Shown: positions 34,597 to 44,828, counted from the stretch's first letter. The stretch is 64,000 bases of DNA from an uncultured Alphaproteobacteria bacterium (GCA_900079695.1 LT599022.1:1945245-2009244); one strand, 5' to 3'. Numbers and translations are program-made. The notes: generated by a model not told the origin, from the letters alone.

Positions 34597-34651
34597 GCAA
34601 GCGGAGCGCGCAGGCCCGGATCAACGAGCCGGGACGGAGGCGTCAGTGATG
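34597..34651. repeat. Copy C of recurrent noncoding hairpin element
   Basis: 55 bp starting GCAAGCGGAGCGCGCAGGCC and ending GGCGTCAGTGATG, matching copy B in flanks with a changed loop. It sits 200 nt upstream of radC. The 34398-34748 gap contains no gene but also holds an ACGGCG-AGAA-CGCCGT hairpin near 34520. Confidence 0.6.
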
Positions 34652-34748
34652 GAAGCCCGACAGGGGCGAGACTCGCGCAGCGAAGCTCGATGCGCAGCAC
34701 GACAGCGCGACGGCGGCACGCCGGGACGCCCGACTGCTTGGGACAGGA

Positions 34749-35813
34749 CTACTCGTTGTCCGTCTTGCGCTGCTCGATTTGCAACTGCGCCCGTTGCGTT
34801 GCCTGTTGCAGCCGCTCCACCAGCACGCCCCTCGGCGGCAAGGCGGTCAGATACTCGGCAACGTGGATGCCGGACTTGTCCAGCTCCAGCAATTCGATCT
34901 GCTCGCGCTTCTTGCCGGTGCAAAGGATGATCCCGAGCGGCGAGGCTTCCTCCGGCTCCCGTTCGTGCTTGTCTAGCCACCGAAGGTAAAGCTCCATCTG
35001 CCCTTTGTAGGCCGCCTTGAAGTCACCTACCTTCAACTCCACCGCAACCAGCCGCCGCAGCTTGCGGTTGTAGAACAGAAGGTCAAGGTGGAAATCCTCG
35101 TCGTCGATCGGAATGCGCTTCTGCCGGGCGACGAATGAGAAGCCCGCGCCCAGCTCCAGCAGGAAGGACTCCATTTCACGGATGATCGCCGCTTCCAAGT
35201 CGCCTTCCTGCCAAGTGTCCCGCAGGCCCAGGAAGTCGAGGATGTACGGGTCGCGCATGACCAGGGCCGGCGACATGCGCTGCGCATCGCGCAGGGTCGC
35301 CAACTCCTGCGCTATGGTTTCTTCCGGCTTTTGGGAAAGCGCCGTGCGCTCGTACAGCATCGAGTCGATACGCTCGCGCAGCGTCCGCACGCTCCAGCGT
35401 TGGGTGCTGGCCATCTGTGCGTAGTAGTCCCGCTGGAGCGGGTCTTTCAGCGGCATCAGGGCGATGAAGTGCGTCCAGCTCAATTCTCGTATCAGTGATA
35501 CGAGAATTCGCTCGTCGGGGAAGGTGGCGGCGAACTGCACCATGCGGCGCAAGTTCTGCTCTGCAAAGCTGCTGCCGTACTCCTCCACCAACTGCGCAGC
35601 CAAGGTGGGCAGAACTTCCTTGCCGTAGGCGCCCCGGCGCCTGTCCAAGACCTGCGTGTGGATGCGTTGGCCGATGCGCCAGTAGAGCATCGTAAGCTCG
35701 CTATTCACCGTCGAGGCGGCGCGCAAGCGCGCCGCCTCGATCAGTGCCCGAATGTCGCCCAGCAGCGCCGCGGGCGCTGCGAGCGATGCTGCTGATGGCC
35801 GGCGCCCGTTCAT
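34749..35813 (-). CDS. YhcG/DUF1016-type PDDEXK nuclease
   Basis: 354 residues from ATG 35813, overlapping the integrase stop (ATGA). The N-terminal DUF1016 domain is seen as ELTMLYWRIGQRIHTQVLDR and SFAEQNLRRMVQFAATFPDE, then LSWTHFIALMPLKDPLQRDY. The C-terminal PD-(D/E)xK site is DEDFHLDLLFYN with VAVELKVGDFKAAYKGQMEL. The family is proposed to be nucleases often carried beside restriction systems and on mobile elements. Coupling to int makes it a stable part of the ICE end module. Target unknown. Confidence 0.9.
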   Translation of the reverse strand: MNGRRPSAASLAAPAALLGDIRALIEAARLRAASTVNSELTMLYWRIGQRIHTQVLDRRRGAYGKEVLPTLAAQLVEEYGSSFAEQNLRRMVQFAATFPDERILVSLIRELSWTHFIALMPLKDPLQRDYYAQMASTQRWSVRTLRERIDSMLYERTALSQKPEETIAQELATLRDAQRMSPALVMRDPYILDFLGLRDTWQEGDLEAAIIREMESFLLELGAGFSFVARQKRIPIDDEDFHLDLLFYNRKLRRLVAVELKVGDFKAAYKGQMELYLRWLDKHEREPEEASPLGIILCTGKKREQIELLELDKSGIHVAEYLTALPPRGVLVERLQQATQRAQLQIEQRKTDNE

Positions 35814-37009
35814 GCCACCGCCTCCGCAAGCTGCCGCGCGCCCGTGATGGCTTGGCGGCGGCTGGCCACCAGCTCGGCCGCCTCGCGCACCGGCTTGTCC
35901 TCGGTGTGGACGTAGTGCATGAACATCGCCACGGTCTTGTGGCCCGTCAGCTTCATTCCCACTTTGGTCGGCACACCGGAATTGGCAATGTCGGTGGTCG
36001 AGCGATGACGGATGCCGTGCGTGCCTACGTGCGGCACGCTGGCGGCCTTGAGCGTCCGGCACCAGCCGCCATAGTGCTCGCCAAAGGTCAGGTGCTTGGC
36101 CGGGTCGTTCGGCGACGGCAGGACGTAAGGGCAGCCTTCCAGACGCGGCGCCGTCGAAAGCAGCCGATAGGCTTCCTCGCTCATGGGCTTGGAAATGCCG
36201 CCAACCTTGCTGTCGGGCCACACCACGCGCCGGTTCTCGAAGTCCAGCCAGCTCCATTCGAGCGGGCAGATTTCGGAGCGCCGCGCCGCAAACTCGAATT
36301 GCAGCCGGATCGCCAACGGGATGACGTAGTTCTCCAGCCCCTCCGCCTCCAGTTTCTCCAACTGGCGGAAGATCCGCACCATTTCCTCGTCCACGATGAG
36401 CCGGGTTTCCTTGCCCGGCGGGTACATCGGGACGTGGCGGCACGGATTCGTGCCGTCCGGGCGGAAGCCCCAGACTTCGGCCAAGTTGAACATCTTGCGC
36501 AGCACGCCGAAGGTCTTGTTGGCCTCGGTCGGCTTGTAGGCCAGCTTTTCCATGAGCCCCGCAATGTCGGGCCGCTTCACGTCATGCACCTTCTTGCGGC
36601 CCAGCAGCGGGATGATGTTGCGGTCGATGACGCCCTGGTAGCCGTCCTGCGTGCTGACCTTGTTGCGCTTCTTGGAGTAGTCCTCCATGAACTTTTTGCA
36701 CAACTCGGCCATCGTGGGCGCCTTGCGCGCCTCGGCCTTGGCACCGCCGGGATCACCACCCCGGCGAACCTCGGCCAGCCAGTCCTGCGCTTTGACCCGC
36801 GCCTGTTCGACGGTTAGCTCCCCGTAGAGTCCCAGCGAGGGCTTGCGGGGCTGGCCAGAGTTCGTGCGGTACTGGAGCATGAACACCCGGCGTCCCGTCG
36901 AGGTAATCTTGCAAAGGAAGCCGGGCACGACGGTATCCCGTAGTTCGATGTCCTTCGCCTGGGGTTGCGCCGACTCTACGGCGGTCTTGGTGAGCTTGAT
37001 CTTTGCCAT
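35810..37009 (-). CDS. int: Tyrosine integrase of the ICE
   Basis: 399 residues, P4/Tn4371-type. The N-terminal arm-binding domain (DUF4102-like: LTKTAVESAQPQAKDIELRD, PGFLCKITSTGRRVFMLQYR) is followed by a SAM-like core and the catalytic domain. Active-site residues are Arg243 (AARRSEICPLEW), H331-x2-R334 (HGIRHRST), His357 (TGHKTV) and Tyr366 (FMHYVH). A good AAGGAG site precedes ATG 37009. As the outermost ICE gene, it faces the host junction 175 bp away. Confidence 0.95.
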   Translation of the reverse strand: MAKIKLTKTAVESAQPQAKDIELRDTVVPGFLCKITSTGRRVFMLQYRTNSGQPRKPSLGLYGELTVEQARVKAQDWLAEVRRGGDPGGAKAEARKAPTMAELCKKFMEDYSKKRNKVSTQDGYQGVIDRNIIPLLGRKKVHDVKRPDIAGLMEKLAYKPTEANKTFGVLRKMFNLAEVWGFRPDGTNPCRHVPMYPPGKETRLIVDEEMVRIFRQLEKLEAEGLENYVIPLAIRLQFEFAARRSEICPLEWSWLDFENRRVVWPDSKVGGISKPMSEEAYRLLSTAPRLEGCPYVLPSPNDPAKHLTFGEHYGGWCRTLKAASVPHVGTHGIRHRSTTDIANSGVPTKVGMKLTGHKTVAMFMHYVHTEDKPVREAAELVASRRQAITGARQLAEAVA

Positions 37010-37184
37010 GATGACTCCTTGGAACGACCCGGATTCCAGGAGCCAGATAGGAGCGGCGCGAGGGAGAACCGGGTCAAGTTTCAGAAAGCACCGGCATATG
37101 ATGGAAGCGCGTAAGCTATTGATAAACCTGCTGTATCGGGCTACGTCGCAGTCCAGCGAACTACCGGGCTGGAGTCATCGTGAA

Positions 37185-37192
37185 ACAAAAAA
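37185..37192 (-). other. Candidate att core at ICE/chromosome junction
   Basis: Read on the minus strand these bases are TTTTTTGT, similar to the T-rich 8-bp target of Tn4371-type ICEs (TTTTTCAT for Tn4371, recalled consensus TTTTTYRT). It lies exactly where the interrupted copper ATPase frame becomes recognisable. The partner copy at the other ICE end is outside the window. Confidence 0.55.
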
Positions 37193-38779
37193 GGCGCGAC
37201 AGCGGCGATCCGCGCGCTGATGGCGCTGCGCCCCGAGGACGCGCTGATCGAGCGCGACGGGCGGCAGGAGCGCGTCGCGATCGCCGAAGTCGCGATCGGC
37301 GACGTCGCCGTGGTCAAGCCCGGCGAGCGGATTCCGGTCGACGGCGAGATCGTCTCCGGCGCCACCGAAGCCGACGAATCCCTGATCACCGGCGAGAGCT
37401 TGCCGGTCGCCAAGACCCGCGGCGACCTCGTCGTCGCCGGGTCGATCAACGGCTCGGGGCTGATCCGCGTGCGCGCCGCGCGCGTCGGCGCGGATACCAC
37501 GCTCGCCCGGATCGTCGCCCTGGTGGCGGCGGCGCAGGGCGGCAAGGCGCCGATCCAGCGCCTCGTCGACAAGGTGTCGGCGGTGTTCGTGCCGGTGGTG
37601 GCGGGCGTCGCACTGCTCACCTTCCTCGCCTGGATGGCGCTCGGCGCAGGGGTGGAACAGGCCGTCACCGCCGCGGTTTCGGTGCTGGTGATCGCCTGCC
37701 CGTGCGCGCTCGGTCTCGCCACCCCGGCGGCGCTCGTCGCGGGCACCGGCGCGGGGGCGAAGGCGGGCATCCTGATCCGCGACATCGAAACCCTCGAACG
37801 TGCCGACGCGGTCGACACCGTGGTGTTCGACAAGACCGGCACCCTCACCGAGGGCAAGCCCAAGGTGGTGGCGGTCGAGGCCCTCGGCGACGAGCCCGAG
37901 CTGGTGCGCCTCGCGGCGGCGGCGCAGCAGGGCTCGGAACACCCGCTCGCCAAGGCGATCCTCGCCCATGCGGGCGCGGCCCCGAACCTGCCCGAGGTTG
38001 CCGATTTCCGCGCCGTCGGCGGCGCGGGCCTGACCGCGATGGTCGAGGGCCGCCGCGTCGCGATCGGCACCGCGGCGCTGCTGCGCGGCCTCGGCGTCGA
38101 CCCGGCGCCGCTCGCCGAGACGGTGCGCGGCTGGCAGGACAACGGCTGGAGCGTCGCCCTGGTGGCCGCCGACGGCGCGCCGCTCGGCGCGTTCGCGATG
38201 GCCGACACGCCGCGGCCGGAGACCCCGGAAGCGGTCGCCGCGCTCAAGGCGCGCGGCGTCACGCCATGGATGCTGTCGGGCGACAGCCTCGCCGCCACCG
38301 CCCACGTCGCCGCCGATCTCGGCATCGCCGACTACGCGGGCGGCGCCCGCCCCGAGGACAAGGCGCGTCGCGTCGCCGAACTGCGCGCGCAGGGGCGCGT
38401 CGTCGCGGTGGTGGGCGACGGCGTCAACGACGCCCCGGCGCTCGCCGAGGCCGACGTCGGCATCGCCGTCGGCTCCGGCACCGACGTCGCCATGGAAACC
38501 GCGGGCATCACCCTGATGCGCCCGGACCCGCGCCTCGTCGCCGCCACCTTCGCGATCGCCCACGCCACCCGCCGCACCATCCGCCAGAATCTGTTCTGGG
38601 CGTTCGCCTACAACGTCGTGGGCATTCCGGTGGCGGCGCTCGGCTACCTTCACCCGTCCTTTGCCGCCGCGGCCATGGCGTTCAGCTCGGTCAGCGTCGT
38701 CGGCAACGCCCTGCGCCTGAAAAGCTGGCGACCGCCGCAGGACGCACACCCCGCGCCAGCCGAGAGAGCGCCGTCGTGA
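37187..38779 (+). pseudogene. copA: 3' part of copper P1B-type ATPase gene interrupted by the ICE
   Basis: The frame is homologous from [20 protein letters not shown] on, and a stop lies just upstream at 37181. Present are the actuator motif LITGESLP, the CPC metal site ([16 protein letters not shown]), the DKTGTLTEG phosphorylation site, [25 protein letters not shown] and the copper-specific [15 protein letters not shown] in the last helix. The N-terminal heavy-metal domain and first four helices are missing. An internal ATG at 37220 could make a 519-residue fragment, which would lack half the channel and should not transport. The stop overlaps the next gene (GTGA). Confidence 0.9.
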
Positions 38780-39966
38780 CCCTCGATTCCCCCGCCGCCC
38801 GGATCCGGGCCGAAATCGCCGCCGAACAGGCCGACCTGATTGCCCTGCGCCGCGACATCCACGCCCACCCGGAAACCGGCTTCGAGGAGACGCGCACCGC
38901 CGCGCTGGTGGCCGAGCGCCTCAGGGCCTGGGGTCTGGAGGTGACGGAAGGGATCGCCGGAACCGGCGTGGTCGGCACCCTCCGCGGCAAGCGCCCCGGC
39001 AACCGCGCGATCGGCCTGCGGGCCGACATGGACGCGCTCCACATCGAGGAGACCACCGGCCTCCCCCACGCCTCCACCCATCCCGGCAAGATGCACGCCT
39101 GCGGTCACGACGGCCACACCGCGATGCTGCTGGCGGCGGCGCGACAGATGGCGAAGGACCCGGATTTTTCCGGCACCGTCCACTTCATCTTCCAGCCCGC
39201 CGAGGAGGGGCTCGGCGGCGCGCGGGTGATGATCGAGGAGGGGCTGCTGGAACGCTTCCCGATCGACGCCGCCTACGGCATGCACAACGCCCCCGAGGGC
39301 GCGGTCGGCACCTTCGCCCTGCGCAAGGGGCCGATGATGGCCGCCGCCGACACCTGGACCGCCACCTTCACCGGCACCGGCGGCCACGGCGGCGCGGCGG
39401 CGCACCTCTCCACCGATCCGACGATCCCGGCGGCGCACTTCGTGCTCGCGGTGCAGGGTATCATCGGGCGGAACGTCGCCGCGGCCGACACCGCGGTGCT
39501 GTCGGTCGGCCACATCGGCGCGGGCGACTACCAGTCGCCCAACATCATCCCCGCCAAGGTGGTGGTGCGCGGCACCGCGCGCAGCTACAAGCCCGAGGTG
39601 CGCGACATCCTCGAACGCCGCCTCAAGGAGGTGGCCGCCGGATGCGCCGCCACCCACGGCTGCGGCGCCGATCTCCACTATCTCCGCCGCTATCCGCCGC
39701 TGGTGAACGCCGCCGCGCAGGCGGATCTCGCGCTCGACGTGGCGGCCGGTCTGGTGGGACGCGCCAACGTCGACGACGACCTGCCGCCGCGCACCGGCGC
39801 GGAGGACTTCTCGTTCGTGCTGGAGCGCGTGCCGGGCGCGATGATCTTCATCGGCAACGGCGCGCCGGAGCGCGGCCTGCACACTCCGGTCTACGACTTC
39901 AACGACGACATCCTCGCGCTCGGCGCGACCTATTGGGTGATGCTGGCGCGGCGCGAACTGGCCTGA
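38776..39966 (+). CDS. M20-family amidohydrolase (hippurate/N-acyl amino acid hydrolase type)
   Basis: 396 residues from GTG 38776. The sequence shows [37 protein letters not shown], the di-metal site [14 protein letters not shown] and [15 protein letters not shown], and a dimerisation domain, then the last ligand region in [15 protein letters not shown]. The group hydrolyses N-acyl amino acids or related amides in the cytoplasm. It was translationally coupled to the now truncated copper ATPase, so the ICE may have changed its expression. Confidence 0.92.
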   Translation: MTLDSPAARIRAEIAAEQADLIALRRDIHAHPETGFEETRTAALVAERLRAWGLEVTEGIAGTGVVGTLRGKRPGNRAIGLRADMDALHIEETTGLPHASTHPGKMHACGHDGHTAMLLAAARQMAKDPDFSGTVHFIFQPAEEGLGGARVMIEEGLLERFPIDAAYGMHNAPEGAVGTFALRKGPMMAAADTWTATFTGTGGHGGAAAHLSTDPTIPAAHFVLAVQGIIGRNVAAADTAVLSVGHIGAGDYQSPNIIPAKVVVRGTARSYKPEVRDILERRLKEVAAGCAATHGCGADLHYLRRYPPLVNAAAQADLALDVAAGLVGRANVDDDLPPRTGAEDFSFVLERVPGAMIFIGNGAPERGLHTPVYDFNDDILALGATYWVMLARRELA

Positions 39967-41465
39967 TCGGCGGCGCGCTCGGTGCGGTTGCGGCCGGAAT
40001 CCTTGGCCCGGTAGAGGGCGGCGTCGGCGCGCGCGATCAGGGCGTCGGCATCCTCGCCGAGGTCGCGTTCCGCCACGCCCGCACTCACGGTGAGCGCGAT
40101 CGTCACACCGCCCGGCAGCACCAGGGGCGTCGCCGCCACCGCGTCGCGCGCCTTGTCGGCCACCGCCTCGGCCGCACCGAGATCGCAATCCTCCAGCAGC
40201 AGCAGGAATTCCTCGCCGCCCCAGCGGCACAGCGCGTCGGACCCCCGCACCGCCTGATGCAGGCGCTCCGCCACCGCCACCAGCACCTGATCGCCGACCG
40301 CGTGGCCGTGGGTATCGTTGATCGCCTTGAAGTGGTCGATGTCGAAGAACGCCAGCGACGTCGGCCGCGGCTCCCGCAGCGCCCGTTCCGACGCCTGGGC
40401 GAACACCACCGCGAACGCGAGGCGGCTCAGCAGGCCGGTGAGCGGATCGATCGCCGCCAGGGATTCGAGGCGGCGGTGCGACCGCCGCACCAGCAGCGCG
40501 CACAGCCACGTCACCACCAGCGTCGCCGCCGCGCCGAACGCGAGACTGGTGACGAGGGTGCGCTGCGCCGAGGCGAGCGCCGCGGTGCCGTTCTGCTCCA
40601 CCAGCAGATACCAGTCGAGATCGGGAATGAAACGGCTGGTGACGAAGAAGGTCTGGCCGTCGCGCCGGTATTCGAAGCTGCCCTGGGGCGCGGCGAGCAG
40701 CGCGTCGGCGACGTCGCGAATCCCCGGGCGCTTGCGGATGTCGGGTTCGCTGGCGTCGAAGTCGCGGCCGTAGAGCTGCAGCATTCCCTTGCGGTCGACG
40801 AAGGTGACGGTGCGGTGGTACTCGCGCTCGTACCGTTCCACCAGCTGCTTCACCGTGCTCGCCTGCAAGCCCACGCCGGTGGCTCCGATGAAGTTGCCCC
40901 GGTAGTCGAAGACCCGAAAGTTGATGAAGATCGTGATGGTGTCGAGGTTCGCCATGTCCGGATCGACGTTGGTCTCGTAGGGCCGGGACATGTCGCGCAC
41001 GCGGTAGAACCACACGTCGCGCGGTTCGTCGGGGTGGACGGTCTTGAGCACGCCCTTGGACTGGTAGTAGACGCCGGTCCGGTCCGACACGAAGAACGCG
41101 GTGAAGGCGTCGTATTTCTTCTGAATCTCGGCGAGATAGCGGGTCATCCGGCCGGGGTCGCGCTCGCCGTCCAGCACCCAGTCGCGCACGAAGGTGTCGT
41201 GCGCCATCAGCGACGAAACGAAGATCGGCTTCAGCAGATCCTGCTGGATTTCCGAATAGAGGGTATCGGAGGTCAGCGGCAGATCGCTCTTGACGATGGT
41301 CTCGCGCACCCAGGCGCGGCTGACCGCATAGTTGGCGAGCGTCACCCCGAGGAAACCGAGCGCCACCACCGCGACGATCAGCACGACGATGCGCCTCTTG
41401 GCGCCGCCGTCCATTCCCGGGGCGGAGGAAGAGGAAGACCCGGCCCTGCGCGTGCTCGACATCAT
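39930..41465 (-). CDS. Membrane diguanylate cyclase with dCACHE sensor
   Basis: 511 residues. A transmembrane segment (about 26-48) is followed by a periplasmic double-CACHE-like domain (about 50-300; YDAFTAFFVSDRTGVYYQSK and IGATGVGLQASTVKQLV), a second membrane helix, and a GGDEF domain from about 335. The active loop is CRWGGEEFLLLLEDC, so it should make cyclic di-GMP. No EAL domain. The 3' end overlaps that of the M20 gene by 37 bp in convergent orientation. The ligand is unknown. Confidence 0.92.
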   Translation of the reverse strand: MMSSTRRAGSSSSSAPGMDGGAKRRIVVLIVAVVALGFLGVTLANYAVSRAWVRETIVKSDLPLTSDTLYSEIQQDLLKPIFVSSLMAHDTFVRDWVLDGERDPGRMTRYLAEIQKKYDAFTAFFVSDRTGVYYQSKGVLKTVHPDEPRDVWFYRVRDMSRPYETNVDPDMANLDTITIFINFRVFDYRGNFIGATGVGLQASTVKQLVERYEREYHRTVTFVDRKGMLQLYGRDFDASEPDIRKRPGIRDVADALLAAPQGSFEYRRDGQTFFVTSRFIPDLDWYLLVEQNGTAALASAQRTLVTSLAFGAAATLVVTWLCALLVRRSHRRLESLAAIDPLTGLLSRLAFAVVFAQASERALREPRPTSLAFFDIDHFKAINDTHGHAVGDQVLVAVAERLHQAVRGSDALCRWGGEEFLLLLEDCDLGAAEAVADKARDAVAATPLVLPGGVTIALTVSAGVAERDLGEDADALIARADAALYRAKDSGRNRTERAADQASSRRASITQ

Positions 41466-41690
41466 GCGAAAGAATGAGATGGGTTCATCTGGCTTGCTGC
41501 GGGAGGTTACGGCGGGCTCGCCCCGGATGTCCAGGCAATTCGACCCGGGGGACCTTGACGGACTCGCGGGAAATCCTCAGAGTGACTGTGGGAATTTCGA
41601 TATTCATCGAAGCGATCGCGGCCGGACGGGCGGGGCGGACGGACACCTCGCCGGGCGTTTCGGCGCGCGCGGCTCACAGGAATTTCTCTC

Positions 41691-42938
41691 ATGTTTAAGT
41701 CCTTGCCGATCAACGCAAAACTCCTGGCGCTTTGTGCGACGTTCTTCCTCCCGATCGGGCTGCTGACCTTCCAGTATCTGGAGCGCACCGGTGCCGATCC
41801 GGCCCTGAAGGCCCACCAGTTCGGCGACATCACTCTTTCGGTGGGGGTGGTGGTGGTGTCGTTCGCGTTCTCGGTCTGGCTCGGGCGTTCGATCGCCCGG
41901 CCGATTCACGACATTTCCAGGGCGCTCGACTCGCTCGCCCGCGCCGACTACGACGTGCGGGTGCCGCACACCGACCGCGCCGACGAGATCGGCACCATCG
42001 CGATGGCGGTCGACACCTGGCGCAAGAACGCGATCGTGCGCCGCAATGCGGCGCACGAGGCGGAGCGCGAACGCGGGGCGCGCGAGGAACGGGCGCGGAA
42101 GGTCGAGGCGCTGACGGTCGCCTTCAACGAGCGCATGCGCGCCAGCATCGACCGCCTGCACGACGCGGCCACCGGCCTCGAACGCACGTCGACCACGATG
42201 TCCGAGGTGGCCGAACGCACGGAACACCAGACCGGCGCGGTGGCCGGGGCGGCCCACGACAGTTCGCAGAGCGTCGACTCGGTCGCCGCCGCGACCGAGG
42301 AAATGAACATGTCGATCGCCGAGATCGCCCGGCGCATCGAGGAGGCCGACGGAATCGTGAAGAAGGCCGCGGACCAGACGATCCGCGCCGAGGGTCTGGT
42401 GGCGAGCCTGGAGCAGACCGCCCTCAAGATCGGCGAGGTGGTGCGGCTGATCACCGACGTCGCCAACCAGACCAACCTGCTGGCGCTCAACGCGACGATC
42501 GAGGCGGCGCGGGCGGGCGAGGCGGGCAAGGGCTTCGCGGTGGTGGCCGGAGAGGTCAAGAGCCTCGCCCACCAGACCGCCAACGCCACCGAGGAAATCG
42601 CCGGGCAGATCGGCGCGGTGCAGGATGCCTCGCGCACCACCGCGCACGAGATCGGCGCGATTTCCGAGGTGATGGCGTCGGTGACCGCGATCACCGCGTC
42701 GGTGGCGGCGGCGGTGGAGCAGCAGCAGGCGACCACCGCGGATATCGCGCGGTCGATCACCATGGCCGCGTCGAGCGCCCAGGAGGTCAGCCAGAACATC
42801 GCCGGACTGAACGACGGCGCCCGCGAAACCGGCGACGCCTCGCGTTCGGTGCAGGAGGCGGCGAAGGCCCTCTCCCGTCAGTCGGACGCGATGAAGGACG
42901 AGGTCGATCGCTTCCTCGCCGAGGTGCGCGCCGCCTGA
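41691..42938 (+). CDS. Methyl-accepting chemotaxis protein without large periplasmic sensor
   Basis: 415 residues. Two close hydrophobic segments (about 8-28 and 48-66) leave only about 20 residues outside. A HAMP domain ([20 protein letters not shown]) follows, then the signalling domain with the hairpin tip [40 protein letters not shown]. Such receptors sense internal or membrane states. It is separated from the next receptor gene, in convergent orientation, by 11 bp; the two cytoplasmic tips are nearly the same. Confidence 0.92.
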   Translation: MFKSLPINAKLLALCATFFLPIGLLTFQYLERTGADPALKAHQFGDITLSVGVVVVSFAFSVWLGRSIARPIHDISRALDSLARADYDVRVPHTDRADEIGTIAMAVDTWRKNAIVRRNAAHEAERERGAREERARKVEALTVAFNERMRASIDRLHDAATGLERTSTTMSEVAERTEHQTGAVAGAAHDSSQSVDSVAAATEEMNMSIAEIARRIEEADGIVKKAADQTIRAEGLVASLEQTALKIGEVVRLITDVANQTNLLALNATIEAARAGEAGKGFAVVAGEVKSLAHQTANATEEIAGQIGAVQDASRTTAHEIGAISEVMASVTAITASVAAAVEQQQATTADIARSITMAASSAQEVSQNIAGLNDGARETGDASRSVQEAAKALSRQSDAMKDEVDRFLAEVRAA

Positions 42939-42949
42939 CGGCGCCGTCC

Positions 42950-44647
42950 TCAGGCTTCGGCGAGTTGGCGTTCGGTTTCGGCCACCGAGCGCTCGACCAC
43001 CGCGTTCACGGTCTTGTGGAGCGTCTCGATCTCCGCTTCGAGTTCGCCGACGGTGCCGCGCAGGCTCGTGGCGACGTCGCCCACTTCGGTCGCCTGCTGC
43101 GACACCGCGGCGATCAGCGTCGCCACCTCCTGCGCGCCGCCCGCCAGATCCTGAACGTTGCGGGAGATGTCGCGGGTGGTGGCGGTCTGCTGTTCCACCG
43201 CCGCGGCGATGGTGGCGGCGGCTCCGTCGACCTGCGCGATCGCCTCGCGGATCGCCGTCATCGCCTCGACCATCCGCCGCGACCGCTCCTGCATCGCCGC
43301 GATCTGCCGGGTGATCTCGCCGACCGAGCGCTGGGTCTGGTCCGCCAGCGCCTTCACCTCGCCCGCCACCACCGCGAACCCCTTGCCCGCCTCGCCCGCG
43401 CGCGCCGCCTCGATCGTCGCGTTGAGCGCCAGCAGATTGGTTTGCGCGGCGATGTCGGAGATCAGCTTCACCACTTCGCCGATGCCGTCGGCGGCGGCGT
43501 CGACCTCGCCGACCAGTTCGCCCGCCTGCCGCGCGAGGCCGCCCGCATCGCGCGCCACCGCGGTGGAGGCGGCGGACTGCTCGGCGATTTCGCCGATCGA
43601 GGCGGACATCTCTTCCGCCGCGCGGGCCACGGTTTCGGCGTTGGCGAGCGCCTGTTCGGCGGCGGCGGCGACGGTGGTGGCGTTGGCGTGCATCGACTGC
43701 ACCAGCCCGTCGAGATGGGCGACGCCGCCGGTCATGGTGCCGGTGCGCTCGGCCACCACGTCGAGCGCCGCATCGGTCTCGCACCCGACCTCGCTCGCCA
43801 TGTTGCGCACCGCGCCGAGCACCGCGTCGCGCGAGCGCGCCGCCAGTTCCCGTTGTTCCGCCTCCATCCGGCGGTTGTCGACGAGCTTGCCGCGGAAGAC
43901 TTCGAGCGCCGCCGCCATCCGCCCGATTTCGTCGGCGCGGCCGTGCCCGGCGATCGCGATTTCGAGATCGCCGTCGGCGAGACGACGGGTCGCGTCCGCC
44001 ATCGCGGTGATGGGGCGGAGATTGCGGCGCAGCAGAAGCCAGGTGAGGCCGCCCATCAGCAGCAATACCGCGCCGCCCGCCAGCACCACCGACCGCATCA
44101 GTCCGGCGGCGAGGGCCTCGATGTCGGCGCGGCTGCGGCCGGTGTAAAGGACGCCCACCACCGTGCCCGACGGATCCTTGATCGGATCGTACGCGGTATA
44201 GTAGGTCTCGCCGAGAATCGTCGCCGTACCGCGGTAGGGCTTGCCCGCCTTCAGCACCGCGTCGTAGACCGGGCCGGGGGCGAGCTTGGTGCCCACCGCA
44301 CGGGCGCCTTCGGCGGTCTTGACGTTGGTGGCGACGCGGGTGTCTCCGGCGAAGATCGTCGCGGTGCCGCCGATCATCCGCGTCACCGCGTCGACGGCGG
44401 CGAAGTTGCCGTTGAGGGGCACGCCGTCGGCGGCGAGAACCCCGTCCTTCAGGGCATACGCCTTGCCGACGCCTTCGAGCACGTGCCAGGCGACCCGCAT
44501 CGCGCTTTCCTGGCGCTCCTGCGCCTGACGGCCGAGGTCCTCGCGCACCACCCTCAACGTCACCGCCGAAAGCGCGCCCAGCATCAGCAGCAGCGACGCC
44601 AGCGTCACCAGCGTGATCTTCTGCACCAACGACACCCGCAAGCCCAT
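42950..44647 (-). CDS. Methyl-accepting chemotaxis protein with single-CACHE-like sensor
   Basis: 565 residues. The first membrane helix (about 10-28) is followed by a periplasmic domain (about 30-185) of the Cache_3/Cache_2 fusion type, with [20 protein letters not shown] and [20 protein letters not shown], a second helix ([20 protein letters not shown]), HAMP, and the tip [40 protein letters not shown]. Sensors of this type often bind small organic acids, which would suit the organic-acid genes nearby; that is inference. Confidence 0.93.
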   Translation of the reverse strand: MGLRVSLVQKITLVTLASLLLMLGALSAVTLRVVREDLGRQAQERQESAMRVAWHVLEGVGKAYALKDGVLAADGVPLNGNFAAVDAVTRMIGGTATIFAGDTRVATNVKTAEGARAVGTKLAPGPVYDAVLKAGKPYRGTATILGETYYTAYDPIKDPSGTVVGVLYTGRSRADIEALAAGLMRSVVLAGGAVLLLMGGLTWLLLRRNLRPITAMADATRRLADGDLEIAIAGHGRADEIGRMAAALEVFRGKLVDNRRMEAEQRELAARSRDAVLGAVRNMASEVGCETDAALDVVAERTGTMTGGVAHLDGLVQSMHANATTVAAAAEQALANAETVARAAEEMSASIGEIAEQSAASTAVARDAGGLARQAGELVGEVDAAADGIGEVVKLISDIAAQTNLLALNATIEAARAGEAGKGFAVVAGEVKALADQTQRSVGEITRQIAAMQERSRRMVEAMTAIREAIAQVDGAAATIAAAVEQQTATTRDISRNVQDLAGGAQEVATLIAAVSQQATEVGDVATSLRGTVGELEAEIETLHKTVNAVVERSVAETERQLAEA

Positions 44648-44828
44648 CCCGCACCATCCTCTTCAGAAACGCGAAAATCCCGGAACATGACGGGTGCTTC
44701 ATATGGGCGAAGGCGTACGGAATCCAGAAAAAACGCCCCGAGCGGCGCGGCTCCCCGCCGAAGGCCTCGAAACTGCCCGGCAGCGCTCTGAGGGCGGGCG
44801 GAAATTCCCGATTCGTCCGAAGGCGGAG

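Larger units (their letters stand above)
1..37192. mobile_element. Tn4371-family ICE, integrase-proximal part (other end outside window)
   Basis: The gene order int, yhcG-like, radC, DUF932, parB, DUF736, DUF2958, DUF2285, HTH, repA, parA, RHH, DUF2840, traF, relaxase, traG, CopG, trbB is the conserved Tn4371 ICE backbone. The integrase is the outermost gene, and host coding sequence (a copper ATPase) resumes just beyond it. Cargo occupies two gaps, traG to relaxase and DUF932 to radC. The other end, with the rest of the trb mating-pair genes, is not in the window. The right boundary was placed where homology to the interrupted ATPase restarts. Confidence 0.9.

Noticed and set aside
37010-37190. 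tRNA gene as ICE attachment site
   Set aside because: No tRNA-like cloverleaf was recognisable; the host side is the copper ATPase gene.
37180-39966. 928-residue plus-strand frame starting in the ICE end
   Set aside because: Its first 540 residues are Arg/Gly-rich low-complexity reading out of frame with the copper ATPase; only the part from 38776 (the M20 enzyme) is real.
41604-44702. 1032-residue minus-strand frame
   Set aside because: Composed of repeated Arg/Gly/His-rich segments, antisense or out of frame to two clear chemoreceptor genes; a by-product of very high GC.
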